This document shows positions 9,545-18,879 of a stretch of DNA of 64,000 nt, in pieces. Position numbers and translations under genes: made by a program. The notes below the pieces were generated by a model. The model ran no database searches. It saw nothing but the letters and a program-made list of their open reading frames with translations, and was not told where the DNA came from. Position 1 is the stretch's first letter. Each line of letters begins with the position of its first letter. Source of the stretch: Candidatus Rokuibacteriota bacterium (GTDB lineage: Bacteria > Methylomirabilota > Methylomirabilia > Rokubacteriales > CSP1-6); assembly GCA_003221615.1 (NCBI GenBank), contig QHSQ01000140.1, positions 1 to 64,000 on the forward strand. Direction: 5' to 3'.

Positions 9545-11476
9545 CTATCCGGAGTGTAGTTGACTCCCGACCTGCTTCGCCACCACCTGCAGGAGCCCGG
9601 CGCCGTATCGCGCGGCCTTGTACGGCCCGACACCGTGGGCGCGCTCGAGCTCCGCGAGGTCGCGAGGCCGAAGCGCGGCGATGTCGCGCAACGTGCGGTC
9701 GCTCGCCACGATGAAGGGAGCCACGCCTTCGGCACGCGCCACGGTGAGCCGATAGCGGCGGAGCGCCTCGAAGAGGGCCACCGCCGCGGCGTCCAGCTCA
9801 CCGGGCTCGTTTGCGGCCGTCCGTGCCGGCGTCCGATCGGGCGCTGGTTTCTCTCGCCGCGGCCCCACCGGCCCGGCGCTCCTGGGCCGGGACTCGGCCG
9901 GTAGCAGCAGACGCGCGGGGCGCTCGCCCCGCATCACGGCGCGGCCATCGTCGGTCAAGGTCACGACCGGGCGGTCGATCCCGGCGAAGCTCACCCAGCC
10001 GGCCGACACGCACCGCCGAAGCAGAGCGACCAGCCACGACGCCGGGTGCTCCTTGAGATTGCCGAAGGTCCTCACGGTCGTGAGCCCGGCGCGCTCGAGC
10101 CGCTCATCCGCTTCGCCGCGGATCAGCTTGACCGCGAGCTGCAGGCCGAATCGCCCGTGCACGCGCGCCACACCCGAGAGCGCCTTGCGGACGATCAAGG
10201 TGACGGCCTCCGGATCGCGCGCATCCGTGTCTCCACCGAGGGCGAGGCACACGTCGCAGCGGCCGCAACCCGCGAGCGTCTCGGCCTCGTCGCCGAAGTA
10301 ACGCAGGATCGCGTCGTGGCGGCAGCTGCCGCCCTCGGCCCAGCGGATCAGCTCGAGGAACATGCTCCACTTGTGCTCGACCACCACCGCGTCCGCGGTC
10401 GCGTCGCCGGCGCCCCGCTCGAGCAGCGCCCGGCGCAGCGGCAGATCACGTGCGCCGATCAGGAGAAGCCCGAGCGCGGGCGTGCCGTCGCGGCCCGCTC
10501 GCCCCACTTCCTGGTAGTACGCCTCGATCGACCCGGGCGGGCCGAGGTGGATCACCGCGCGCACGTCCGGGCGGTCGATGCCCATGCCGAACGCGTTGGT
10601 CGCCACCACGACCTCGAGCCGGCCGTCGGCGAAGTCTCGCTGCGCGGCCTCCCGCGTCTTGCCGTCGAGGCCGGCGTGGTACGCGCGCACGCGCCAGCGG
10701 CGCGCGGCGAGTCGCGCGCTCTCTTCGTCGGCCTGCTTGCGCGTCGGCGCATAGACGATGGCCGTCCCGCGCGCGCGTCCCGGGCCGCCGAGGGCTTCCG
10801 CGAGGGCGGCGTCGACGAGCGTTTCCCGCTCGCGGTGACCGCCGATCTCCGCGGCGCGCAGGGCCAGGTTCGGGCGCGCGAAGCCCCGGACGATCTGCGG
10901 CGTGTCCGCCGGCAGCCCGAGCCGCGCCAGAATCTCGTCGCGCACGATCGGTGTGGCCGTGGCCGTGCATGCGAGCACCCGGGCGCCTGGCAGGTCGCCG
11001 AGCACGGCGCCGATCTCCAGATACTCCGGGCGGAAGTCGTGACCCCACTCGCTGATGCAGTGGGCCTCGTCGATCGCGACCAGCGGGCAGTCGAGCTCGC
11101 GGACGAGCCCGCGGAAACCCGGAAAGACGAGCCGCTCGGGCGCGACGTAGACGAGCGAGAGCTCGCGCCGCGCGATCCGCGCCATGCGCCGGCGCATCTC
11201 CGCCGCCTCGAGCGTGGCGGCGAGATAGGTCGCCCGCACGCCGCGCGCCTCGAGGGCCTGGACCTGGTCGGCCATCAGCGCCACCAGCGGCGACACCACC
11301 AGGGTCGTGCCGGGCAGGATCGTGGCCGGAAGCTGGTAGCTCAGGCTCTTGCCGCCGCCGGTCGGCGCCACCAGCAGGAGCCGTCCGCGGGCGAACAGCG
11401 TCTCGACCGCCTCACGCTGGCCGGGACGGAACTCCGTGTAGCCCAGTCGCACGAGGGCCGCGTCGAGGTCGCTCAC
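9545..11476 (-). CDS. recQ: RecQ-type ATP-dependent DNA helicase
   Basis: APTGGGKSLSYQLPA, AIDEAHCISEWGHDFRPEY, TATATPIV, YYQEVGRAGRDG, C-terminal HRDC-like region. Confidence 0.95.
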   Translation of the reverse strand: MSDLDAALVRLGYTEFRPGQREAVETLFARGRLLLVAPTGGGKSLSYQLPATILPGTTLVVSPLVALMADQVQALEARGVRATYLAATLEAAEMRRRMARIARRELSLVYVAPERLVFPGFRGLVRELDCPLVAIDEAHCISEWGHDFRPEYLEIGAVLGDLPGARVLACTATATPIVRDEILARLGLPADTPQIVRGFARPNLALRAAEIGGHRERETLVDAALAEALGGPGRARGTAIVYAPTRKQADEESARLAARRWRVRAYHAGLDGKTREAAQRDFADGRLEVVVATNAFGMGIDRPDVRAVIHLGPPGSIEAYYQEVGRAGRDGTPALGLLLIGARDLPLRRALLERGAGDATADAVVVEHKWSMFLELIRWAEGGSCRHDAILRYFGDEAETLAGCGRCDVCLALGGDTDARDPEAVTLIVRKALSGVARVHGRFGLQLAVKLIRGEADERLERAGLTTVRTFGNLKEHPASWLVALLRRCVSAGWVSFAGIDRPVVTLTDDGRAVMRGERPARLLLPAESRPRSAGPVGPRREKPAPDRTPARTAANEPGELDAAAVALFEALRRYRLTVARAEGVAPFIVASDRTLRDIAALRPRDLAELERAHGVGPYKAARYGAGLLQVVAKQVGSQLHSG

Positions 11477-11515
11477 TCCTCACCCGTCACGCTTTGTGAT
11501 ATAGCAGAGCCGCTC

Positions 11516-12451
11516 GTGGCCAACAACGCGTCGACGAAATTGGTCATCAAATTCGGTGGCTACCAGGAGCCCGCCTCCATCCACAATCGCGCCGCGGCGC
11601 GATTCGGCGAGCTCCTCCGGGAGCGCCTCGGCGATCGCGTTGACTTCGAGCTGATCGGCAGCATCGTCAAGCTCGGCCGCCCGGCCGGCGAGCTGGTCCC
11701 GATGGTCGAGCGGGGCGAGCTGTCGTTCTGCTACATGTCGACCGTGCGTTTTTCGCGCGCCGCGCCGGAGCTGCAGCTCCTCGAGCTGCCGTTCGTGGTC
11801 ACCGATCGCGGCGTCGCGTTCCGCGCCCTCGACGGTGAGTACGGCGAGCGGGCGCGGCGGGAGCTCAACGCGAAGACGGCCTACCGTCTGCTCGAGTACT
11901 GGGACAACGGCTTCCGGCACCTCACGAACCGGGTGCGGCCGATTCGCGTGCCCGACGACTGCCGCGGCATCCGCATCCGGACTCAGACGAGCGAGCTACA
12001 CGGCGAGGTGTTCCGGGCGCTCGGCTTCGAGCCGATCGCGTCCGACATCAAGGAGTTCGTCGAGCAGATCGGCGGCGAGCGCTTCCAGGCCCAGGACAAT
12101 CCGCTCACCAACATCTACAACTTCGGCGTCCATCGCCATCACCGCTACATCACGCTGAGCGGACACTTCTGGGGCGCGTCCGCCATCGTGTGCAACGCGG
12201 CCCGCTACGCGAGCTGGCCGGCGGAAGTCCGCGCGATCGTCGACGCGGCGGCTCGCGAGGCCACCGCGTATCAGCGGCGGCTCGCGGCGGCGGAGGACGC
12301 GGAGATCATGGCGAGGCTCGATCCCGCCCAGAACGACGTGATCCAGCTGACCGCGGCTCAGCGCGACGCGTTCGTGCGCGCGGTGCAGCCGGTGCTGGAG
12401 AAGTATCGCCGACAGCTCGATCCGACGCTGTTCGCCTACCTCGGATCATGA
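11516..12451 (+). CDS. DctP/TRAP-type substrate-binding-like protein without recognisable signal peptide
   Basis: GTG start VANNASTKLVIKFGGYQEPASIHN; GFRHLTNRVRPIRVPDDCRGIRIRTQTSELHGEVFRALGFEPI typical of DctP family. Confidence 0.8.
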   Translation: MANNASTKLVIKFGGYQEPASIHNRAAARFGELLRERLGDRVDFELIGSIVKLGRPAGELVPMVERGELSFCYMSTVRFSRAAPELQLLELPFVVTDRGVAFRALDGEYGERARRELNAKTAYRLLEYWDNGFRHLTNRVRPIRVPDDCRGIRIRTQTSELHGEVFRALGFEPIASDIKEFVEQIGGERFQAQDNPLTNIYNFGVHRHHRYITLSGHFWGASAIVCNAARYASWPAEVRAIVDAAAREATAYQRRLAAAEDAEIMARLDPAQNDVIQLTAAQRDAFVRAVQPVLEKYRRQLDPTLFAYLGS

Positions 12452-12478
12452 GCGTCGCGCCGCGAGCCGGCGCCGCGA

Positions 12479-12640
12479 TCAGCGCGCGGTGCTCGCCTGA
12501 GACTTCTGATCGCCGTCGACCTGCACGATGAAGTGCTTCTGCGCCGACGGCATGTCGACCTCGATGGGCTTGGGATTGAGCGACGCGCAGCCGAAGAGCA
12601 GGAGGACGAGACCGAAGGACGCGTATCGGAGAGCCGCCAT
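12479..12640 (-). CDS. small lipoprotein (53 aa)
   Basis: MAALRYASFGLVLLLFGCASLNPKPIEVDMPSAQKHFIVQVDGDQKSQASTAR; lipobox LLFGC; not in the supplied ORF track. Confidence 0.7.
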   Translation of the reverse strand: MAALRYASFGLVLLLFGCASLNPKPIEVDMPSAQKHFIVQVDGDQKSQASTAR

Positions 12641-12822
12641 GTGTTCCTCCTGCCCCGTGAGCGGGTGCGCGGAAGAATACGAGCGGCACCGTGTTCTGTC
12701 AAGCGCGTCGAGCAGAACAGAGCGTCGGGCCGGGTTCCAGGGCTGCGGAACGGGTTCCGGAAAGAACGACGGCGCGGGGGGTCCCGCGCCGTCAGGCGGT
12801 CTGCGTTACGGCGAAGCGCGTG

Positions 12823-13164
12823 CTAGTTGCCGCCGTCGCCGGGGCCCTGGACCTCGTTGAGCCGATCGGGGAACTGCTTGTAGTTGAGGTTGAGCTCCTG
12901 ATTGTTGCGATACGCCTTCCCGTTCTGGAACGTAACCTGCGAGGCCGGATACTGGGGCTCCGTCGCCACGCTCTGGCTCTGGATGCCCGACGCCTGTCCG
13001 GCAACCTGCGCGCCGGCCTGCGCCGTCGGGCACGGGCCGAAGTTCGTCCCCTCAGGACCGTACGAGCCGCCACACCAGGCGCCAACCGGCGCACCCTGGG
13101 CGAAGACCATCGCCGGGATGGCCAGCGCCGCGACCGCAATCGCTACGACTCCCGTCCACCGCAT
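12823..13164 (-). CDS. small secreted hypothetical protein
   Basis: MRWTGVVAIAVAALAIPAMVFAQGAPVGAWCGGSYGPEGTNFGPCP...; signal peptide; start inside ORF 12823..13476. Confidence 0.7.
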   Translation of the reverse strand: MRWTGVVAIAVAALAIPAMVFAQGAPVGAWCGGSYGPEGTNFGPCPTAQAGAQVAGQASGIQSQSVATEPQYPASQVTFQNGKAYRNNQELNLNYKQFPDRLNEVQGPGDGGN

Positions 13165-13404
13165 GTCGCATTCTCCATCGTGTTGAGGTTCACTGCGCCA
13201 ACTCCACCGCGTCCGTGCTGTCTGTAAGCGATTCCCGTAGGAGCAACGGCGATGCCAAGCCCAGACACCCGATCCAAGCTCGCTGCGGTGTGGATTTAGA
13301 CGCCGGCGACGGCGGGGACCGGACGAAACTCGGGTTCTCGGCTGCCGGAAATTGTTCCCTATCGGTGCCGTGCTGACAAATATTTGGGGAAGAAATTGCT
13401 TGAC

Positions 13405-13445
13405 TTGACACGGGGCCGCGGCTGGAGCAGCCTCGCGTGAGGCCA
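13405..13445 (+). promoter_or_regulatory. shared promoter/operator module copy A (upstream of E1 alpha)
   Basis: TTGACA-N18-AGCCTCGCGTGAGGCCA; contains GCCTC-GCGT-GAGGC palindrome; identical spacing to copy B at 29283..29323. Confidence 0.6.
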
Positions 13446-13469
13446 GAGGCACCCACGGGAGACATCCAG

Positions 13470-14453
13470 ATGACAACCCAGATGATCGAGCCGCGGATGG
13501 AGCTGGAGCAGAACCTCCACATGTACCGTCAGATGGCGAAGATTCGGGCCTTCGAGGAGCAGGTGAACGAGCTCTACAAGAGCGCGAAGATGCCGGGTCT
13601 GGCCCATCTCTATGTCGGTGAGGAAGCGGTGGCGGTCGGCGTGTGCGAGGCGCTGCGCCGCGACGATTTCATCACGAGCACGCATCGCGGCCACGGCCAC
13701 TGCCTGGCCAAGGGCGCGTCCGTGAATCGGATGTTCGCCGAGCTCCTGGGCAAGGAGCCTGGCTACTGCCGCGGCAAGGGCGGCTCGATGCACATCGCCG
13801 ATCCCGAGACCGGCAACCTCGGCGCCAACGCCATCGTCGGCGGCTCCGCCGGGATCGCGACGGGCGCCGCGCTCTCGGCGAAGATGCGGGGCAGCAACCA
13901 GGTCGCCGTGTGCTTCTTCGGCGACGGCGCGCTGGGACAGGGTCTGCTCTACGAATCGATGAACATGGCGTCGCTCTGGAAGCTGCCAGTCATCTATATC
14001 TGCGAGAACAACCTCTACGGCGAATACACGCCCTGCGGCGAGACCATCGCCGGCGAAATCCTGGCGCGGCCCCGGGCGCTCGGCGTGCACGCCGAGACCG
14101 TCGACGGCCAGGACGTCCAGGCTGTCAACGCGACGATGCGGCGGCTGGTCGAGCGCGCGCGCCGTGGCGAAGGGCCCGCCTTCCTCGAGTGCAAGACCTA
14201 TCGCTACTACGGCCACCACGTCGGCGACGTCAACCGCGAGTACCGCACGCGCGACGAGGAGAAGGAGTGGATGAGCCAGCACGATCCGCTCGCGACCCTC
14301 GCCGGACGGCTCTCCGGGCAGGGGCTCGCGGATCAGGGGATCTTCGACCGCATCCAGACCGACGTGAAGGCGGAGATCGACACCGGTGTCCAGTTCGCGC
14401 TGGCCGCGCCCTACCCGGACGCGAACCAGGTCGGCGAGGATGTCTACGCGTGA
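13470..14453 (+). CDS. pdhA: pyruvate/acetoin dehydrogenase E1 component, alpha subunit
   Basis: [69 protein letters not shown] (ThDP motif); GTG 13437 is an alternative start. Confidence 0.95.
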   Translation: MTTQMIEPRMELEQNLHMYRQMAKIRAFEEQVNELYKSAKMPGLAHLYVGEEAVAVGVCEALRRDDFITSTHRGHGHCLAKGASVNRMFAELLGKEPGYCRGKGGSMHIADPETGNLGANAIVGGSAGIATGAALSAKMRGSNQVAVCFFGDGALGQGLLYESMNMASLWKLPVIYICENNLYGEYTPCGETIAGEILARPRALGVHAETVDGQDVQAVNATMRRLVERARRGEGPAFLECKTYRYYGHHVGDVNREYRTRDEEKEWMSQHDPLATLAGRLSGQGLADQGIFDRIQTDVKAEIDTGVQFALAAPYPDANQVGEDVYA

Positions 14454-14478
14454 CGCCAGAGCGCAAAGGAGTCACACC

Positions 14479-15072
14479 ATGAGAGCTCGTACGATGTTGC
14501 GGGCCGTGACTCTCGTCCTGGCCGTGTGCCTGGCCGCACCGTCCCTGGCGAGGGCGCAGACGCCCGGCGCGGGCGCTCCGCCGCCCCCGAGCGTCAAGGT
14601 CGGCGACACCGCGCCCGACTTCACGGCGAATTACCTCACCGCGGCCGACGCGAACGGCAAGCGCGACCGGAAGGCCGTCAAGCTGAGCGAGTTCAGAGGG
14701 CAGAAGAACGTCGTGCTCGCGTTCTTCCCGGCGGCGTTCTCGCCGGGCTGCACGAGCGAGGTGGCGAAGTACCGGGAGAGCGCCGGCGAGTTCAACTCGA
14801 ACAACACCGTCATTCTGGGGATGAGCGTCGACAGCGTCTGGGCCAACGTCGCCTTCGCCGAGAAGCTGGGGGCGGACTTCAACATCCTGAGCGACGCCAA
14901 ACGCGACATCAGCCGCGCCTACGGTGTCTTCGACGACAATTCGGTCATCGCTCGCCGGACGACGTTCGTCATCGATCGCAAGGGCGTCGTGCAGAAGGTC
15001 TTCATGGCCCAGGAGGCGCTCGATCCGGCTCAGGCGCTGGCGACGTGCGCGCTCCTGAAAGAGGTCAAGTGA
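14479..15072 (+). CDS. exported peroxiredoxin (AhpC/TSA family)
   Basis: Signal peptide; [14 protein letters not shown]...[24 protein letters not shown]. Confidence 0.9.
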   Translation: MRARTMLRAVTLVLAVCLAAPSLARAQTPGAGAPPPPSVKVGDTAPDFTANYLTAADANGKRDRKAVKLSEFRGQKNVVLAFFPAAFSPGCTSEVAKYRESAGEFNSNNTVILGMSVDSVWANVAFAEKLGADFNILSDAKRDISRAYGVFDDNSVIARRTTFVIDRKGVVQKVFMAQEALDPAQALATCALLKEVK

Positions 15073-15088
15073 GCCCGGCGGACAACAC

Positions 15089-16015
15089 GTGAGCCTGAGC
15101 CCCGAGGAGTTTCGCGAGCACTTGAAACTGTCGTCCGCCACGGCCGGGTTGAAGCTTCCCGACCTGGAGCTGCCCGTCGCGCATCACGTGATCCTGCGCG
15201 GGATGCGCTTCCACTATCTCGACTGGGGTACGGCGGGCCTGCCGGCCGCGCTGTTCCTGCACGGCGGGGGGCTCAACGTGCACACCTGGGACCTGGTGTG
15301 TGCCGCCCTCAAGACCGAGCGGCACTGCCTGGCGCTCGATCAGCGGGGCCACGGCGACAGCGAGTGGTCGCCGGTCATGGACTACGCCACCGAGAGCCAC
15401 GCCGGCGACCTCGAGGCGTTCGTCGATCATCTCGGTCTCGATCGCTTCGTCCTGGTCGGCATGTCGCTGGGCGGCGCGAACGCGCTCGCGTGGGCCGGCG
15501 CCAACAGCCGGCGGCTGGCGGCGCTCGTGCTCGTGGACGTCGGCCCCGAGGTCCGCCAAGCCGGCGTGCGGAAGATCGCCGCCTTCACGTCGGAGGCGAC
15601 GCCGCTCGACTCGGTCGAGGAGTTCGTGACGCGTGCCCTGGCGTTCAACCCGCGGCGCGACGCCACCCTGTTGCGACGGAGCCTGCTCCACAATCTACGG
15701 CGCATGCCCGACGGCAAATGGATGTGGAAGTACGACCAGCGCCACCGCGGCCGCGCCCTCGATCCGGCCGCCGCGGCGCGTCGCCGCGAGCTCTTGTGGT
15801 CGGCGGTCGCCAAGGTGTCCTGTCCGACCCTCGTGGTGCGCGGCGCCGAGAGCGACGTCTTCCACGACGAGGACGCCGAGCGCCTGGCCCGAGCGCTACC
15901 CGCCGGACGCTGGGTGAAGGTCACGGGCGCCGGCCACACCGTGCAGGGCGACAATCCGGCCGGGCTGCTCGTGGCGCTACGCGAGTTCCTGGGTGAGGCC
16001 GCCGCGAAGCGCTGA
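15089..16015 (+). CDS. alpha/beta hydrolase
   Basis: ALFLHGGGLNVHTWDLV, ALDQRGHGDSEWS, VLVGMSLGGANALAWA, GAGHTVQGDNPAG. Confidence 0.93.
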   Translation: MSLSPEEFREHLKLSSATAGLKLPDLELPVAHHVILRGMRFHYLDWGTAGLPAALFLHGGGLNVHTWDLVCAALKTERHCLALDQRGHGDSEWSPVMDYATESHAGDLEAFVDHLGLDRFVLVGMSLGGANALAWAGANSRRLAALVLVDVGPEVRQAGVRKIAAFTSEATPLDSVEEFVTRALAFNPRRDATLLRRSLLHNLRRMPDGKWMWKYDQRHRGRALDPAAAARRRELLWSAVAKVSCPTLVVRGAESDVFHDEDAERLARALPAGRWVKVTGAGHTVQGDNPAGLLVALREFLGEAAAKR

Positions 16016-16057
16016 CGGAGTACAATCGGGGCACATTGCCAGAGGGAGGTTGCGCCA

Positions 16058-16942
16058 ATGCCCGTCGTCACCCGGCAGATCGGTCCGTGCTTCGCCGCCG
16101 AAGTCGAAGGCATCGACATGACCCGGCCCTTGTCCCCGGACGAGGTCAAGGCGATCCACGCCGGGATGGACCGATACGCCGTGCTAGTCTTCCACGGCCA
16201 GAGGATCGACGACGACCAGCAACTGGCCTTCACCAAGAGCCTCGGCGAGATCGAGCTGGCCGTCGGCACGAGCCTGCGCGCGCCGGACGAATACCGCCTG
16301 CCGACGACGTTCGCCGACGTGTCCAACCTCGACCAGCACCACAAGGTGTTCGCCCGTGACGATCGTCGCCGGCTGTTCGCCATCGGCAATCGACTCTGGC
16401 ACTCCGACAGCTCGTTCAAGGTGGTCCCGGCGAAGTACTCGCTGCTGCACGCCCGCGCGATTCCGTCCAAAGGCGGCAACACCGAGTTCGCGTACATGCC
16501 CGCGGCCTACGACACCCTCGAGGCCGAGACCAAGGCCGAGGTCGAGGATCTGATCTGCGAGCACTCGCAGATCTTCTCCCGCCAGCAGCTGGGGTTCACC
16601 GACTTCACCGACGAGGAGCGCGCGCGCTTCAAGCCGGTGCTCCAGCGTCTCGTGCGCGTTCACCCCGGCACCGGCCGCAAGTCGCTCTACCTGTCCTCGC
16701 ACGCGGGGACGATCGTCGGCTGGCCCGTGCCCGAGGCGCGCTTCTTCCTGCGCGACCTGGTGGAGCACGCGACCCAGCCGGAGTTCGTGTACTCCCACAA
16801 GTGGCGGGTGGGTGACCTCGTGATGTGGGACAACCGCCAGACGATGCACCGTGCCCGGCCCTTCCCGGCACACGAGCCGCGCGATATGCGCCGCACCACG
16901 CTCAAGGGCGACGGGCCGACGGTGGCCCAGGTCGCCGCCTGA
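16058..16942 (+). CDS. TauD/TfdA family 2OG-Fe(II) dioxygenase
   Basis: WHSDSSFKVVPAKYSLLHARAIPSKGGNTEFAYMPAAYDTL; GDLVMWDNRQTMHRARPF. Confidence 0.93.
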   Translation: MPVVTRQIGPCFAAEVEGIDMTRPLSPDEVKAIHAGMDRYAVLVFHGQRIDDDQQLAFTKSLGEIELAVGTSLRAPDEYRLPTTFADVSNLDQHHKVFARDDRRRLFAIGNRLWHSDSSFKVVPAKYSLLHARAIPSKGGNTEFAYMPAAYDTLEAETKAEVEDLICEHSQIFSRQQLGFTDFTDEERARFKPVLQRLVRVHPGTGRKSLYLSSHAGTIVGWPVPEARFFLRDLVEHATQPEFVYSHKWRVGDLVMWDNRQTMHRARPFPAHEPRDMRRTTLKGDGPTVAQVAA

Positions 16943-16979
16943 GAAGACCCGAAGACTCCGACGAGGGGAGGTGATGCAG

Positions 16980-17039
16980 ATGGCGAAAGGCAAGAGCATG
17001 CGGAAGGAGACGAAGAAGCCGAAGAAGAAGAAAAAGTAG
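16980..17039 (+). CDS. Lys-rich micropeptide (19 aa; 21 aa from ATG 16974)
   Basis: MAKGKSMRKETKKPKKKKK with GAGGGGAGG 8 nt upstream of ATG 16980; immediately precedes the ABC-F gene. Confidence 0.5.
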   Translation: MAKGKSMRKETKKPKKKKK

Positions 17040-17042
17040 CGG

Positions 17043-18839
17043 ATGGCCCGACCGCTCCTGCTCAGCTGTGAGGCGGTAAGCAAGGCCTACGGCACGCGGA
17101 GTCTCTTCGACGGTCTGACGTTCGGGCTGTTCGAAGGCGACCAGGCCGGCCTCGTCGGTCCGAACGGGTCCGGCAAGTCCACCCTCCTCAAGATCCTGGG
17201 GGGGATCGAGACGGCCGATCGCGGCTCTCGCTCGCTGCGCGGCGGTGTCCGCGTCGGCTACGTTCCTCAGGACCCGGTCTTCTCGACCGGTACGACGGTC
17301 GCCGACATCGTGCTGGGGAGGCTGGCCGGTGTCGACGAGGAGGATCGCCCCGGACGTCTCGCGCACGCGCTCAGTCGCGCCGGGTTCACCGACGGACGCG
17401 CGAACGTCGAGGCGCTCTCGGGCGGCTGGAAGAAGCGGCTCGCGATCGCGCGCGAGCTGGCGGCCGCCCCGGACATCCTCTTGATGGACGAGCCCACCAA
17501 CCACCTGGACGTCGAGGGGATCCTCTGGCTCGAGGATCTCCTGACCGAGCGGTCGCGCGCCTTCCTCGTGGTGAGCCACGATCGCTATTTCCTGGAGCAC
17601 GTCGCGACGCGCATGCTCGAGCTCAATCGCGTCTACCCCGACGGGCTGTTCGAGGCCGAGGGCCGGTACAGCGAGTTCCTGGCGCGCCGAGACGAGTTCT
17701 TGCGCGGCCAGGCGGCCTACCAGGACGCGCTCGCCAACACGGTCCGGCGCGAGATCGAGTGGCTGCGCCGCGGCGCCAAGGCGCGCTCGACGAAGGCGAA
17801 GGGGCGCATCAAGCAGGCCGGTCGGATGATCGAGGAGCTGGAGGACGCCCGCGGGCGCGGTCTGACGGCCACGGCGGGGATCGACTTCACCTCGTCGCAG
17901 CGCCGGACCCGCCGGCTCCTCGTCACGAGCGGGGTGACGAAATCCCTCGGCGGCCGGCGGCTCGTCAGCGATCTCGATCTCGTCATCACGCCTGGCACGC
18001 GCGTCGGGCTGATCGGTCCGAACGGGAGCGGCAAGACGACGCTCCTCGACGTGCTCGCGGGTATGGTGCCGCCCGACGCGGGCGAGATCGAGCGGGCCGA
18101 CGATCTCCGCATCGTCCGCTTCGAGCAGGAGCGCACCGGCCTCGATCCCGCGCAGAGCCTCCGGCGCGCGCTGGCGCCCGAGGGCGATGCCGTCATGTGG
18201 CAGGGCCGCAGCGTCCACGTCGCCGCGTGGGCCAAGCGCTTCCTGTTTCGGCCCGAGCAGCTCGAGGTGCCCGTCGGCCACCTCTCCGGAGGCGAGCAGG
18301 CTCGGATCCTGATCGCCCGGCTGATGCGCGAGCCCGCCGACCTCTTGATCCTCGACGAGCCCACCAACGATCTCGATATCCCCACGCTCGAGGTGCTCGA
18401 GGAGAGCCTCGCCGAGTTCGACGGCGCGCTCGTGCTGGTCACCCACGACCGCTTCATGCTCGAGCGCGTGTCCACGATCATCCTCGCCCTCGACGGCGCG
18501 GGCGGCACGGCGACGTTCGCCGACTACTCGCAGTGGGAGGCGACCCGCGCCACCGCCGCGGCCGAGCCGCGCAAGGCGCCGCCGGAGCGCGCCGCCGACT
18601 CGCCGCGCCAGCGGCCCAAGCGCCTGGGCTATCGCGAGCAGCGCGAATGGGACGGAATGGAGCAGGCGATCCTCGACGGCGAGCGCGCGGTCGAGGCGTG
18701 TCAGCGCGACGTCGACGACCCGGCGATCGCATCGGATCCGACCGCGCTGCAGCAGCGGTACGCGGCGCTCGAGGCCGCGCGCGCCGACGTGGACCGGTTG
18801 TACGCGCGCTGGGCGGAGCTGGAGGCCAAGCAGGCCTGA
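17043..18839 (+). CDS. ABC-F family ATP-binding protein (Uup/EttA-like)
   Basis: Two Walker A (GPNGSGKSTLLK, GPNGSGKTTLLD), two signature motifs (LSGGWKKR, LSGGEQAR), DEPTNHLD and DEPTNDLD; no TM domain. Confidence 0.95.
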   Translation: MARPLLLSCEAVSKAYGTRSLFDGLTFGLFEGDQAGLVGPNGSGKSTLLKILGGIETADRGSRSLRGGVRVGYVPQDPVFSTGTTVADIVLGRLAGVDEEDRPGRLAHALSRAGFTDGRANVEALSGGWKKRLAIARELAAAPDILLMDEPTNHLDVEGILWLEDLLTERSRAFLVVSHDRYFLEHVATRMLELNRVYPDGLFEAEGRYSEFLARRDEFLRGQAAYQDALANTVRREIEWLRRGAKARSTKAKGRIKQAGRMIEELEDARGRGLTATAGIDFTSSQRRTRRLLVTSGVTKSLGGRRLVSDLDLVITPGTRVGLIGPNGSGKTTLLDVLAGMVPPDAGEIERADDLRIVRFEQERTGLDPAQSLRRALAPEGDAVMWQGRSVHVAAWAKRFLFRPEQLEVPVGHLSGGEQARILIARLMREPADLLILDEPTNDLDIPTLEVLEESLAEFDGALVLVTHDRFMLERVSTIILALDGAGGTATFADYSQWEATRATAAAEPRKAPPERAADSPRQRPKRLGYREQREWDGMEQAILDGERAVEACQRDVDDPAIASDPTALQQRYAALEAARADVDRLYARWAELEAKQA

Positions 18840-18879
18840 CACGCCCGAATGGACTCGGAGCCGTGGTAGCGTAAAGAAA

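Noticed and set aside
10046-11515. N-terminal 490 residues of ORF 10046..12451 as part of the DctP-like protein
   Set aside because: This part is antisense to recQ and has low-complexity composition typical of high-GC shadow ORFs; recQ is unambiguous.
13437-13469. GTG 13437 as E1 alpha start
   Set aside because: It lies inside the conserved palindromic regulatory motif; ATG 13470 with GGGAGA upstream is preferred, though not proven.
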